Assembly: GCA_963623875.1 (NCBI GenBank)
Contig: CAVFNL010000016.1
Coordinates: forward strand, 1-51,472
Source of the DNA: UBA3206 sp963623875
GTDB taxonomy: Bacteria; Bacillota_I; Bacilli_A; Acholeplasmatales; Anaeroplasmataceae
Length of the DNA: 51,472 bases
Direction: 5' to 3'
Of this stretch, positions 8,113 through 16,968 are shown one piece after another. Below the pieces are notes generated by a model that did no database searches, was not told the DNA's origin, and saw only the letters and a list, made by a program, of their open reading frames with translations. Every line of letters begins with the position of its first letter. Position 1 is the first letter of the stretch. Position numbers and translations under genes: made by a program.

Positions 8113-9543
8113 TTATTTTAAAAATTTAGCCTGCCCACGGCCTTTTCCTTTACCTTTTGAATAAGATTGTGAGCCTGCAAAATTTTGTGGCATTTTACCA
8201 CTCTTAACATCTGCTTGCATCTTCTTCATATCAGCTTCAGTCATACCAGCCATTTGCTTTGCGGCTTTCTTTTGAGCCTCAAGCATTTGTCTAAGCTTAT
8301 TTACTTCCATAACAGTTCTTCCTGAACCTTTAGCAATTCTTTCACGACGTTTTGCGGAAGAATCAATTAATTGTGGATTTTTTCTTTCTTCTTCTGTCAT
8401 AGAATTAATAATAACTGTTATAAAATCTAATTGTTTATCATCAACATTTTTAGCAGCTTCTCTTACTTGTTTCATACCTGGTAAGAATCCTAAGATTTTT
8501 GATAATGAACCCATACGTTTAATCATCTTCATTTGCTTCAATAGATCGTTATAATTAAACTTATCACTCATCATCTTCTCTGCCATACCCATCATTTCAT
8601 CTTCATCAATATTTTCAGTTACTGTGTCAATTAATGATAGTACATCACCCATTCCAAGAATTCTATCCGCAAGTCTATCTGGGTAGAAGATTTCAATTGC
8701 ATCAAGTTTTTCACCTGTACATGATATCTTAATAGGTACTCCTGTAATAGCTTTTACAGATAATGCAGCTCCTCCACGAGTATCACCATCAAGTTTTGTA
8801 AGAACAACTCCTGTAACACTTAATTTTTCATTAAATGCTTGGGCAACATTAACTGCATCTTGTCCTGTCATAGCATCTACTGTAAGCAAAATTTCATCTG
8901 GATGACATAATTCTTTAATATCAACTAACTCATCCATTAATTCCATATCAATATGAAGACGTCCAGCAGTATCTATTATTACAAGATCACATCCTGCCTC
9001 ACTAGCTTTTTTAAGACCTTCTTTTACAATCTTTACTGCTTTTTCTTTAGTACCCATTTCAAAATATGGAACATTGATTTGTTTTGCGATTTGAACTAAT
9101 TGATCAACTGCGGCTGGACGATAAATATCGGCCGCAATTAAAAATGGCTTTTTTGCGAATTTCTTACGACAAAAAGACGCAAGCTTACCTACAGTCGTAG
9201 TTTTACCTGCTCCTTGAAGACCAGCCATCATGAAAATAGTCATTCCATCTTTTTTAAAATTTAATTCAGAAACTTCAGATCCTAATGTTTTTCTTAATTG
9301 TTCACGAACAACTTTTACTACTTGTTCTCCTGGATTTAATCCTTTTAAGATTTTTTCTCCTAAAGCTTCTTCCTTAACGTTTTGAAGGAAAGTTTTAACA
9401 ACTTTATAGTTTACATCGGCTTCTAGTAAAGATAACCTTACCTCTCTTAACATTTCTTCGATGTCTTTTTCATTAAGTTTTCCACGTCCTGTCATACGGC
9501 GCATTGCCATTTGAAGACGACTAGATAATGAATCAAAAGCCAT
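8113..9543 (-). CDS. ffh: Signal recognition particle protein Ffh (SRP54)
   Basis: Ffh (476 aa) binds 4.5S/scRNA and signal sequences and delivers nascent chains to FtsY. Domains: N (1-90), G with GLQGAGKTT (108-116), DTAGR (191-195) and TKLDGD (249-254), and a methionine-rich M domain from about 300 with the SGRTVMEVNKLRQMLE RNA-binding helix. It ends in a basic tail. It follows ylxM by 4 bases and is 20 bases before trhP1. Confidence 0.97.
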   Translation of the reverse strand: MAFDSLSSRLQMAMRRMTGRGKLNEKDIEEMLREVRLSLLEADVNYKVVKTFLQNVKEEALGEKILKGLNPGEQVVKVVREQLRKTLGSEVSELNFKKDGMTIFMMAGLQGAGKTTTVGKLASFCRKKFAKKPFLIAADIYRPAAVDQLVQIAKQINVPYFEMGTKEKAVKIVKEGLKKASEAGCDLVIIDTAGRLHIDMELMDELVDIKELCHPDEILLTVDAMTGQDAVNVAQAFNEKLSVTGVVLTKLDGDTRGGAALSVKAITGVPIKISCTGEKLDAIEIFYPDRLADRILGMGDVLSLIDTVTENIDEDEMMGMAEKMMSDKFNYNDLLKQMKMIKRMGSLSKILGFLPGMKQVREAAKNVDDKQLDFITVIINSMTEEERKNPQLIDSSAKRRERIAKGSGRTVMEVNKLRQMLEAQKKAAKQMAGMTEADMKKMQADVKSGKMPQNFAGSQSYSKGKGKGRGQAKFLK

Positions 9544-9547
9544 AATT

Positions 9548-9850
9548 TCACTCCTCTATAATTTCTTTTATTTTATCTAATACATCACTTTTATTCGCAT
9601 CAATAGCATTTAAAATTTTAATATTTTTTTCATTTATCTTTAATATTTTTTCATAATCTAAAATATTTTGTTCAACTTTCTTTAGATTATCATACACAGC
9701 ATTGCGAGAAACATTATAGTTTAAAGCAATTTCAGATAAAGATAAATCGCTATAATAATAATCCATAAAATAATTTCTTTGTTTTTCAGTTAATAATCCT
9801 TTATAAATATCAAATAAGTTTATTAACTCTTCTCTTCTTAAAATATCCAT
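9548..9850 (-). CDS. ylxM: YlxM-family helix-turn-helix protein
   Basis: This 100-residue protein is YlxM, a small sigma-70 region-4-like helix-turn-helix protein (LTEKQRNYFMDYYYSDLSLSEIA, in part; then NYNVSRNAVYDNLKK) that is almost always encoded beside ffh and can affect SRP GTPase function in streptococci. The ATG overlaps the ftsY stop (TAATG). DNA or RNA binding is a family prediction. Confidence 0.93.
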   Translation of the reverse strand: MDILRREELINLFDIYKGLLTEKQRNYFMDYYYSDLSLSEIALNYNVSRNAVYDNLKKVEQNILDYEKILKINEKNIKILNAIDANKSDVLDKIKEIIEE

Positions 9851-10815
9851 TATTCAAAGAAATCTGCAAATAGACCATATAGATATTGTTCAATATCAAA
9901 AGGTTCTAAATCGTCTAAATGCTCTCCTAATCCAATATATTTAATAGGAATTCCAAGCTCATTACGTATCGCAAGCACAATTCCACCCTTAGCTGTACCA
10001 TCAAGCTTAGTAAGAATAATACCTGTAACATTTGTAGCCTCGCTAAATGCTTTAGCCTGTATCATACCATTTTGTCCTGTAGTAGCGTCTATTACAAGAA
10101 GTGTTTCATGAGGTGCGCCTGGAACATTTGTTTCAATAACTCTTTTAATCTTATTAAGTTCGTTCATAAGATTAACTTTATTTTGAAGACGTCCGGCTGT
10201 ATCACATAATAGCACATCATATCCTTCATTTTTGGCTTTAACGCATGCATCAAAAATTACAGATGAAGGATCAGCCCCTGCTTCTTTTGTAACAATTTCA
10301 ACGCCAATTCTTTTAGCCCACTCAGAAAGTTGCTCAATAGCTCCTGCTCTAAATGTATCTCCTGCCGCAAGTAATACTTTTTTACCTTGTTTTTTTAAGG
10401 AATATGCAATTTTTGCAATAGATGTAGTTTTACCAACACCATTAACTCCAACGAATAATAGCACATTTAATCTATCAGGCTTAACATCAATGTTCGCATT
10501 AACAACTTCACCCTTAAGATATATTTCAAACATTTTATCGATAATCATTTCTTGAAGAAGGGTTGCGTCAGTAATCTTTTTTACATTTACTTCATCTTTT
10601 AATTTATCAATAAAATCAATTACAGTATCAACTCCAATATCAGCTGATATAAAAATCTCTTCTAGTGAATCAAATAATTCATCATCAATTTTAGCATCCG
10701 AATTTAAAATTTCTTTTAATGATGAAAGTGCTCCTTCTCTTGTTTTATGGAGACCCATTTTGTATTTTTCTTTTTTCGTTTTATTTTTACTTTTAAATAA
10801 TCCAAATAATCCCAT
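9850..10815 (-). CDS. ftsY: SRP receptor FtsY
   Basis: FtsY (321 aa), the membrane-associated SRP receptor GTPase. After a short basic N-terminus (about 25 residues, lacking the long acidic A domain of E. coli FtsY, as is common in Gram-positives) come the N domain and the G domain with GVNGVGKTT (123-131), DTAGRLQNK and TKLDGTAKGG. It is the first gene of the ftsY-ylxM-ffh-trhP1-trhP2 unit and has its own promoter. Confidence 0.97.
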   Translation of the reverse strand: MGLFGLFKSKNKTKKEKYKMGLHKTREGALSSLKEILNSDAKIDDELFDSLEEIFISADIGVDTVIDFIDKLKDEVNVKKITDATLLQEMIIDKMFEIYLKGEVVNANIDVKPDRLNVLLFVGVNGVGKTTSIAKIAYSLKKQGKKVLLAAGDTFRAGAIEQLSEWAKRIGVEIVTKEAGADPSSVIFDACVKAKNEGYDVLLCDTAGRLQNKVNLMNELNKIKRVIETNVPGAPHETLLVIDATTGQNGMIQAKAFSEATNVTGIILTKLDGTAKGGIVLAIRNELGIPIKYIGLGEHLDDLEPFDIEQYLYGLFADFFE

Positions 10816-10839
10816 ATATTTATCGCTCCAATCAAAAAA

Positions 10840-10868
10840 ATTATACCATACAACATTATCTTTTACAA
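10840..10868 (-). promoter_or_regulatory. Promoter of the ftsY operon
   Basis: Minus strand TTGTAA (10863-10868), 17-base spacer, TATAAT (10840-10845) preceded by TGG, which gives an extended -10. It lies just downstream of the topA terminator. Confidence 0.65.
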
Positions 10869-10871
10869 TGT

Positions 10872-10898
10872 AAAAAACAAGCCTTTATTTAGGCTTGT
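10872..10898 (-). terminator. Terminator of topA
   Basis: ACAAGCC and GGCTTGT on the minus strand form a hairpin that overlaps the topA stop codon and is followed by six T residues. The last topA codons form the left arm. Confidence 0.85.
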
Positions 10899-13150
10899 CT
10901 ATTCGTTTCACATTCTTTATTAGGGCATATTTTAATATCCCCATTAGAAATCATATTATCTCCACATGTAGGGCATTTTTCATCTAGTATTTGATAAATA
11001 GCCTTACATCTAGGAAGATTTGAACATCCAAAGAAATAAGAACCCTTATATTTTCCTCGTGATGCTTGACGTTTAATTAAATATCCTTTTTTGCATGTAG
11101 GACATATTATTGTTTTATTATCTTCTTTATTTGTATCACATTTATCTGCACAATAAAGATTTTCATTACTATCCTTAAGCATTATACTATGACATTTTGG
11201 GCATTCATTTGATGTAGGAAGATCGTTATAGATAAGTTTTGGTGTGTTTGAAGCATAGAAATAATTCCCTTTATTTCTTCCTCTTTGACATAGTTTTTTA
11301 ACAAACTTCACTTCACCAAACTTACTATTAGTAATAGTTATTACTTCATCTGCATCTTCTTTTTTATCATCGTTTGCCTTTACATATTTACAAGCCGGAT
11401 AATTTGAACATGCAATAAATTCACCATACCTACCTTTTCTTATGACAAGCGGATTACCACACTCTGGACACAATAAATCTGTAGGTTTTGGATATATTTT
11501 ATCCATATTCTTCTTAGCTTCTTCAAAAATAGGTTCAAAGTCTTGATAGAATTTTTCTAATTCATCCAATTCTTTTTCTTCACCTTTTGCAATCTTATCA
11601 AGGTCCAATTCCATATTTGCAGTATATTCTACATTAAATATCGAACTAAAATATTTATCTAAAATATTTGTTGTAAGTATTCCTTGTTCTGTTGGAACTA
11701 ATGATTTCTTAGAAACACTAATATATTCTCTATCTTTTAAGGTAGTTATTGTTTGAGCATATGTTGAAGGTCTTCCTATTCCAAGACGTTCCATATCTTT
11801 TACTAGGGATGCTTCTGTATATCTAGGCTTAGGTTTTGTAAATTTTTCTAATATTTCTATATCACTAGCCTTAAATTTATCACCTAAATTAAATTTAGGC
11901 ATTAAAATATTTAAATCATCTTCTTCTAGACCATAAGCTTTTGTATAACCATCAAATTCTAACATTCTTCCAGATATTGACCACAATGTATCATTATTTT
12001 TAAATAATACTTTAGTTTGGTTAAAAACAGATGCCCTCATCAATGACGCAAGCGATCTTTTATAAATTAATGAATAAAGTTTATATTCATCATCAGTCAA
12101 ATAAGCCTTTACTGAAGATGGCATTCTATATACTGATGTAACACGAATAGCTTCATGCGCATCTTGAGAAAGTAATTGCTTTTTCTCTTTAGCATGCCCT
12201 AAATATTCTTCACCATATGTATTTATGATATATTTAGACGCATCATTAACAAATAGTTTTGATAAATGAGTTGAATCTGTACGCATATATGTAATAAGTC
12301 CCACATGTTCACCATTTAATTCTTTACCTTCATAAAGACCTTGAGCAATACGCATAGTACGTGATGATTGGAATCCTAATTTATTATAGGCATCTTGTTG
12401 TAATGTAGATGTTGTATAAGGTGGTTTTGATTCTCTTTTAACTTTTTTATTTGATATATCACAAACCTCAAATAAATCATTTAAAGAATCTTTAATAGAA
12501 ATAGCTTCATCCTTCTTCTTGATTACATCTTCTTTTACTAAATCTAATGAAAAATCTTCAAAATGGGCTTTTAATTCATAATATGCTTCACTAACAAATT
12601 TGTTTATCTCATCTTCTAGGTCAACAATAAGTTTTAACGCAACAGATTGAACACGACCTGCAGATTGCGATTTAATTCTTGACTGTAGTAATTTAGATAC
12701 TTTAAAACCTATTATTCTATCAAGCATACGGCGTGTCTCTTGTGAACTTACAAGATCCATATCAATCTTTCTAGGGTTATTTAGTGCATCAAGAACTGCA
12801 GGTTTTGTAACTTCATGAAATTCAATTCTATTGCATTCATTTAAATTTAGCCCTAATACTTCAGCTAAATGATATGATATAGCTTCTCCTTCACGGTCAG
12901 GGTCGGTCGCGAGCAATACTTCTTTATCCTTACAAGTTTTTTTGATACTTTCAACTAATTTTTCTTTTCCTTTTATTATTCTATATGATGGAGTGAAATT
13001 ATTCTCAACATTTATTCCAAGTCCATCTTTACCTGATGTCGCAAGATCTCTTATATGCCCTATTGATGCAATAACTTTATAATCACTTCCAACATAAGTT
13101 TCAATTGTTTTAGATTTCGATGGTGACTCTACTATAATTACTTTTTGCAT
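10889..13150 (-). CDS. topA: DNA topoisomerase I
   Basis: Type IA topoisomerase (753 aa) that relaxes negative supercoils. The Toprim domain opens with KVIIVESPSKSKTIE and contains the DPDREGEAI acidic triad; the active-site tyrosine is in the GLITYMRTDST segment. Four C-terminal zinc ribbons follow (CPECGNP, CPKCHS, CPTCKKG, CPTCGDN). A reading frame open 21 codons further upstream would run through the promoter; AGGAG 8 bases before the ATG at 13150 sets the start. This gene is monocistronic between its own promoter and terminator. Confidence 0.97.
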   Translation of the reverse strand: MQKVIIVESPSKSKTIETYVGSDYKVIASIGHIRDLATSGKDGLGINVENNFTPSYRIIKGKEKLVESIKKTCKDKEVLLATDPDREGEAISYHLAEVLGLNLNECNRIEFHEVTKPAVLDALNNPRKIDMDLVSSQETRRMLDRIIGFKVSKLLQSRIKSQSAGRVQSVALKLIVDLEDEINKFVSEAYYELKAHFEDFSLDLVKEDVIKKKDEAISIKDSLNDLFEVCDISNKKVKRESKPPYTTSTLQQDAYNKLGFQSSRTMRIAQGLYEGKELNGEHVGLITYMRTDSTHLSKLFVNDASKYIINTYGEEYLGHAKEKKQLLSQDAHEAIRVTSVYRMPSSVKAYLTDDEYKLYSLIYKRSLASLMRASVFNQTKVLFKNNDTLWSISGRMLEFDGYTKAYGLEEDDLNILMPKFNLGDKFKASDIEILEKFTKPKPRYTEASLVKDMERLGIGRPSTYAQTITTLKDREYISVSKKSLVPTEQGILTTNILDKYFSSIFNVEYTANMELDLDKIAKGEEKELDELEKFYQDFEPIFEEAKKNMDKIYPKPTDLLCPECGNPLVIRKGRYGEFIACSNYPACKYVKANDDKKEDADEVITITNSKFGEVKFVKKLCQRGRNKGNYFYASNTPKLIYNDLPTSNECPKCHSIMLKDSNENLYCADKCDTNKEDNKTIICPTCKKGYLIKRQASRGKYKGSYFFGCSNLPRCKAIYQILDEKCPTCGDNMISNGDIKICPNKECETNRQA

Positions 13151-13184
13151 AAAATCTACTCCTATTCTTAAAAATTCATTTTGT

Positions 13185-13213
13185 ATAATATAATTAATTT
13201 TTTTCAATGTCAA
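13185..13213 (-). promoter_or_regulatory. Promoter of topA
   Basis: Minus strand TTGACA (13208-13213), 17-base spacer, TATTAT (13185-13190). The -35 is a perfect consensus match. Confidence 0.75.
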
Positions 13214-13317
13214 GCAATAAAAAAGAAAGAAAAAGTCCCTATTTATATATAAATAGAAACTTTATATTATTTTTAAAGCATATAAAATTCAACAATAATT
13301 ATAAATACCTACGTGTA

Positions 13318-13363
13318 AGAAGCCACTCAAATTTAAATATACATTTCATTTTGAGTGACTTCT
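13318..13363 (-). terminator. Hairpin beyond the trailer end of the CRISPR array
   Basis: A 14-bp inverted repeat (13318-13331 and 13350-13363) with one imperfect position. In minus-strand RNA that position is a U-G pair, whereas in plus-strand RNA it is a C-A mismatch, so the structure favours the strand that carries pre-crRNA. It lies about 30 bases after the last repeat and could end or stabilise the array transcript before topA. There is no real T-tract. Confidence 0.5.
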
Positions 13364-13391
13364 ATAAAATAAACATCAATCTTTTGTTTAT

Positions 13392-14746
13392 GTTTTAGCA
13401 TAGCAAAAATTTAGAGGGTACTAAAACCGCTCAAAGAATAAAGGCTGCAACTGGTATGTTTTAGCATAGCAAAAATTTAGAGGGTACTAAAACATTTGCT
13501 ACGTTGCGGTCGTAGTCCCACCTGTTTTAGCATAGCAAAAATTTAGAGGGTACTAAAACCGCAAACAACATCTACATTGCTAGATTGTAGTTTTAGCATA
13601 GCAAAAATTTAGAGGGTACTAAAACGGCTTTCAATGAGCGGTAATATAAATTTATGTTTTAGCATAGCAAAAATTTAGAGGGTACTAAAACTCGTGTCTA
13701 TGTATTCATCGAAGTTTAGTCGTTTTAGCATAGCAAAAATTTAGAGGGTACTAAAACAACTTCTAAAGTCCTGAACTCACATTCTTTGTTTTAGCATAGC
13801 AAAAATTTAGAGGGTACTAAAACAAACCGATATGGTTTCGGTTCCTTCGGCTTGTTTTAGCATAGCAAAAATTTAGAGGGTACTAAAACGTCTTCTATGT
13901 ACAATCCATAATCAATTATGTTTTAGCATAGCAAAAATTTAGAGGGTACTAAAACTAGATGCATGCATCTTACAACTATACCACAGTTTTAGCATAGCAA
14001 AAATTTAGAGGGTACTAAAACATAAACTGATTAATATTAATGATCAATTCAGTTTTAGCATAGCAAAAATTTAGAGGGTACTAAAACCCGCATCCCAATG
14101 ATACATTGGTGTTCCCAGTTTTAGCATAGCAAAAATTTAGAGGGTACTAAAACCAATATTACTTTCTTGACTTTGCTTTTTTCGTTTTAGCATAGCAAAA
14201 ATTTAGAGGGTACTAAAACAAAATTATAAAATGTTGTGTTTTGTAATACGTTTTAGCATAGCAAAAATTTAGAGGGTACTAAAACTGCTATAACCTGATA
14301 GGAGCACTCTCTTCTGTTTTAGCATAGCAAAAATTTAGAGGGTACTAAAACACAATGGTTTGAAATATCTATCATCATATTGTTTTAGCATAGCAAAAAT
14401 TTAGAGGGTACTAAAACCATTACATACATTTTGCTTCTGCTTTCTCCGTTTTAGCATAGCAAAAATTTAGAGGGTACTAAAACTTATTCTTATTGACTTA
14501 TACTTATTTTGTGGTTTTAGCATAGCAAAAATTTAGAGGGTACTAAAACTGTTTAATTCTTCGACGCCAAAATCTTTCAGTTTTAGCATAGCAAAAATTT
14601 AGAGGGTACTAAAACTCCACGTATGTGTCCCACTGACATTTTGAGTTTTAGCATAGCAAAAATTTAGAGGGTACTAAAACTTAGCTCTTCTTCTATTTGC
14701 CTCATTGTTTGTTTTAGCATAGCAAAAATTTAGAGGGTACTAAAAC
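13392..14746 (-). CRISPR. Type II-A CRISPR array, 21 repeats and 20 spacers
   Basis: Twenty-one 36-base repeats, all identical as far as I can read them, are separated by 20 different spacers, 19 of 30 bases and one of 29 (14616-14644). In crRNA sense (minus strand) the repeat begins GTTTTAGTACCCTCTAAA and ends GCTATGCTAAAAC, close to the repeat used by S. aureus Cas9. Orientation follows from three points: the tracrRNA anti-repeat pairs with the minus-strand repeat, the leader lies at the high-coordinate end, and all cas genes read the same way. The oldest repeat (13392-13427) is not degenerate. Confidence 0.98.
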
Positions 14747-14791
14747 CTCAAATAGATTATATAAAAATTTGAATAGAAAGTAAATATATTA
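14747..14791 (-). promoter_or_regulatory. CRISPR leader with anchoring motif and promoter
   Basis: On the minus strand the last seven bases before the first repeat are ATTTGAG (14747-14753), the leader-anchoring sequence known to guide spacer insertion in type II-A systems. TATAAT (14756-14761) and TTTACT (14779-14784), 17 bases apart, would start transcription within or at the edge of the first repeat. The csn2-like gene ends at 14792, so the leader is very short. Confidence 0.8.
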
Positions 14792-15625
14792 TTAAATAAA
14801 TCTAGGTTTTACGTAGTTATCAATCATTTTATTCTTCATTTCTTCTATCGTGTAATATGCAGTTTTATCATTAAAACATAATTCATATAATGCATTTTCA
14901 TCAGATACATCTATTCTAACTTTATCTAAAATCAATATATCATCATAAGCATCTTCAACTATTTTATCGAAGATAACAAGAGAGAGCACATCAAATTCTT
15001 TTAATTTATCAATTATAGTTTTGGAAACAATAGGACATTCTATTAAAATCAATACGTTCTTTTTTGTTTTTAAGGAAATTTGTTTAATCATATTTAATTG
15101 AACCATAATTCTTTCTTCTAATGTCAAATCATAATTATTAATGGTAGCATCATCATTTAAAAAGGATAATTCTATAAGTTTTACTAAAAGTTTTTTTGTA
15201 AGCATACATTCAATGTTCGATTTAATGTAATATTCAGAATTTTCTATCCTTTCTTCCAACAAGTTCACCAATAAATTATTAATTGTTTGATACTCATCTA
15301 AATATTCTATATCATCAAACAATGCATTAACGTATTCTAATGCTAATGATTTAGACCCTAGTTTTGTATCTTGAATCAAATCGTAATTTGCATCAACGCA
15401 AAAGAATATGAAATCATTAATGTTAATTGGTTCATCATCAAATAGCACCTCAGATTTATACTTATCTTCAGCAAAATCACTAATGCCAATCTTATTAAAT
15501 TTATTTATTAATACTTTTTTAATTTTATCCCTCGATTCAAAATCATCTCCGCAAATTAATTTTACTTTATCGACTATTATATCTATTTTATCATTTAAAT
15601 TTTTAATAGTAATTTTTCTTTTCAT
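14792..15625 (-). CDS. csn2: Csn2-like type II-A CRISPR adaptation protein
   Basis: The 277-residue protein sits in the csn2 position, overlapping the cas2 stop (ATGA) and directly before the leader. Csn2 forms tetrameric rings on DNA ends and takes part in spacer acquisition. Compatible features are the start with a strand-helix resembling the degenerate P-loop of Csn2 (KLICGDDFESRDKIKKVLI), a helical middle, and the late strand NVLILIECPIVSKTIIDKL (about 195-213) followed by FDVLSLVIFD. Primary sequence similarity to the classic 220-residue Csn2 is low, so it probably belongs to one of the longer subfamilies. The call depends partly on position. Confidence 0.75.
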   Translation of the reverse strand: MKRKITIKNLNDKIDIIVDKVKLICGDDFESRDKIKKVLINKFNKIGISDFAEDKYKSEVLFDDEPININDFIFFCVDANYDLIQDTKLGSKSLALEYVNALFDDIEYLDEYQTINNLLVNLLEERIENSEYYIKSNIECMLTKKLLVKLIELSFLNDDATINNYDLTLEERIMVQLNMIKQISLKTKKNVLILIECPIVSKTIIDKLKEFDVLSLVIFDKIVEDAYDDILILDKVRIDVSDENALYELCFNDKTAYYTIEEMKNKMIDNYVKPRFI

Positions 15626-15945
15626 AAAATTAGTAAAACCTCCTCTGTTATATTTTTTTCTTGATTACTTTTCCCTCCAACAATAATTTCCATATTTGCA
15701 TATTGTTTTTCTGTCACTATCATTATCCTAATATTGCCCTTTTCTGGAGCAACTTTTTTTATTGTTTCTCTTTCATTTTGTGCTGCATCTCTATTTGCAA
15801 AAATCTTACTATAAACAGAATATTGTAATGCAAAAAAACCCCTCTTTATCAATAACTTTCTAAATTTTGTATAAATTTGTCTATCTTTCTTAGTATTAAC
15901 AGGCAAATCAAACATTAATATCATTCTCATAAAACTATAACTCAT
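15622..15945 (-). CDS. cas2: CRISPR endonuclease Cas2
   Basis: Cas2 (107 aa) forms the dimeric core of the Cas1-Cas2 integrase. The N-terminus MSYSFMRMILMFDLPV carries the first beta-strand with the conserved Asp and is nearly the same as in type II-A Cas2 of streptococci, which fixes the start at 15945; an upstream in-frame ATG lies inside cas1. Later motifs are KFRKLLIKRGFFALQYSVYSK (in part) and RIMIVTEKQY. It overlaps the last 11 bases of cas1. Confidence 0.96.
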   Translation of the reverse strand: MSYSFMRMILMFDLPVNTKKDRQIYTKFRKLLIKRGFFALQYSVYSKIFANRDAAQNERETIKKVAPEKGNIRIMIVTEKQYANMEIIVGGKSNQEKNITEEVLLIL

Positions 15946-16828
15946 ATATAAGTTTAATCGACGCAAAAGCTTCCAAATCAGACGTTTCAAAACAATACAT
16001 TATTTTTTCAATAAAAATTTCTATAGCATTAAATAATGTTTGTTTAGTACCATTTATAAATACATCATTCGTTGTTTGCTTAATCAAGCCTAATCTATTA
16101 TCTTTTGAAAATATTATTGATTCAGTCATTTTTTTATAAACATATTCATCTATAATTGGTCTAAATACTTCAATTATATCATCACTCAAATTGAAAAGAT
16201 TATCATATCCTATATGGTGTATTCCTAAATTTGCATTTAAACCTTTTGCTATAATTGTCTTTGATATTTGGCTTCTTAATACAGCATAACCATAATTAAG
16301 ACCCGCGTTTAAAACATCTTCTTCAAATCTTCTAAAATTTGCTCCAAACAATTCCCTGAAATACATTTTTGCAGCTAATCCTTCTCGATTAGTCACATCT
16401 GCATCTTCAACTTCTTTAGTAAAGTCTCTTATTCTATTTATAATATCTTGATTTTTTTCTAGTGATACCAATAAATCACATTGATTATTAATTTTGTTTA
16501 TTACTATTTTTTTCCAAATTATGCTTTTTAATTCATCATTCCATCCCAATTGCTTTTTTAAAATTGCAGGTGTTTGATAATTTCCATACAATGGATTAAT
16601 CATACATTTGGGCATATGTTCTAATGAACAAAAAACTAAGTTTATATTATATTCACTGCATTTATTCAATAGTGGAACTGTGATCGTAACCACCTGATTA
16701 TCAACAACTATTGTATGTATATCTGATAGAGGTATAGTGACTTCTCCTAAATCATTTGTAACCTTTATATTATCCAAATACAATTTCAAAGTTGTTGCTT
16801 GTTCAATATATACTATTCTCCAACCCAT
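15935..16828 (-). CDS. cas1: CRISPR integrase Cas1
   Basis: Cas1 (297 aa), type II-A form. The MGWRIVYIEQ start, the HMPKCMINPLYGNYQ segment, NREGLAAKMYFRELFG (metal-ligand Glu), the ALNYGYAVLRS-like stretch and the GIHHIGYDNLFNLSDDIIEVFRP region with the catalytic His and Asp/Glu are all present. The start at 16828 matches the family N-terminus; an ATG eight codons earlier lies inside the tracrRNA terminator hairpin. No Shine-Dalgarno sequence is visible, and the tracrRNA terminator ends only 8 bases upstream, so translation may rely on read-through transcripts or be weak. Confidence 0.95.
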   Translation of the reverse strand: MGWRIVYIEQATTLKLYLDNIKVTNDLGEVTIPLSDIHTIVVDNQVVTITVPLLNKCSEYNINLVFCSLEHMPKCMINPLYGNYQTPAILKKQLGWNDELKSIIWKKIVINKINNQCDLLVSLEKNQDIINRIRDFTKEVEDADVTNREGLAAKMYFRELFGANFRRFEEDVLNAGLNYGYAVLRSQISKTIIAKGLNANLGIHHIGYDNLFNLSDDIIEVFRPIIDEYVYKKMTESIIFSKDNRLGLIKQTTNDVFINGTKQTLFNAIEIFIEKIMYCFETSDLEAFASIKLIYEL

Positions 16829-16836
16829 TTTTGTAT

Positions 16837-16861
16837 AAAAAAAGAGAGTCATATGACTCTC
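16837..16861 (-). terminator. tracrRNA terminator
   Basis: The perfect palindrome GAGAGTCATATGACTCTC (16844-16861) followed on the minus strand by seven T residues (16843-16837). It serves as the 3' hairpin of the tracrRNA and would limit read-through into cas1-cas2-csn2. Confidence 0.88.
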
Positions 16862-16933
16862 GAATTCGGGAATAAATCCCTTGTTTTAGTAGGTCCTCTA
16901 AACCTTTGCTATGCTTGTACCCCTCTAAGGTAC
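16837..16933 (-). ncRNA. tracrRNA of the Cas9 system
   Basis: The anti-repeat lies at 16883-16914. Against the crRNA repeat it forms a 9-bp lower stem (GUUUUAGUA with UACUAAAAC), a small internal bulge, a 7-bp stem (CUCUAAA with UUUAGAG), two possible U-G pairs and a 10-bp upper stem (UUUGCUAUGC with GCAUAGCAAA). Then follow AAGG, a nexus hairpin GGGA-UUUAU-UCCC (16868-16880) and the terminator hairpin. The layout is that of the S. aureus tracrRNA. A 5' hairpin (GUACC / GGUAC) precedes the anti-repeat. The start near 16933 is inferred from the promoter; total length is about 97 nt. Confidence 0.9.
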
Positions 16934-16939
16934 AAGAGA

Positions 16940-16968
16940 ATTATACACTACTTCCACTTAAGTTTCAA
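16940..16968 (-). promoter_or_regulatory. tracrRNA promoter inside the 3' end of cas9
   Basis: Minus strand TTGAAA (16963-16968), exactly 17 bases, TATAAT (16940-16945). The -35 lies in the last codons of cas9 and the -10 just after its stop at 16948-16950. Predicted start is around 16931-16933. Confidence 0.8.

Noticed and set aside
13151..13213. A 21-residue extension of TopA
   Set aside because: It would be translated from within the TTGACA/TATTAT promoter.
13207..13398. Plus-strand open frame of 63 codons between topA and the array
   Set aside because: No ribosome site, biased composition, and it covers the topA promoter and the array trailer hairpin.
13428..14710. Self-targeting spacers
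   Set aside because: By eye I found no spacer matching other parts of the window; this is not a full search, so I make no claim.
16837..16936. tracrRNA read on the plus strand
   Set aside because: The anti-repeat could pair with plus-strand repeats, but the T-tract, nexus, promoter and leader all fit the minus strand only.
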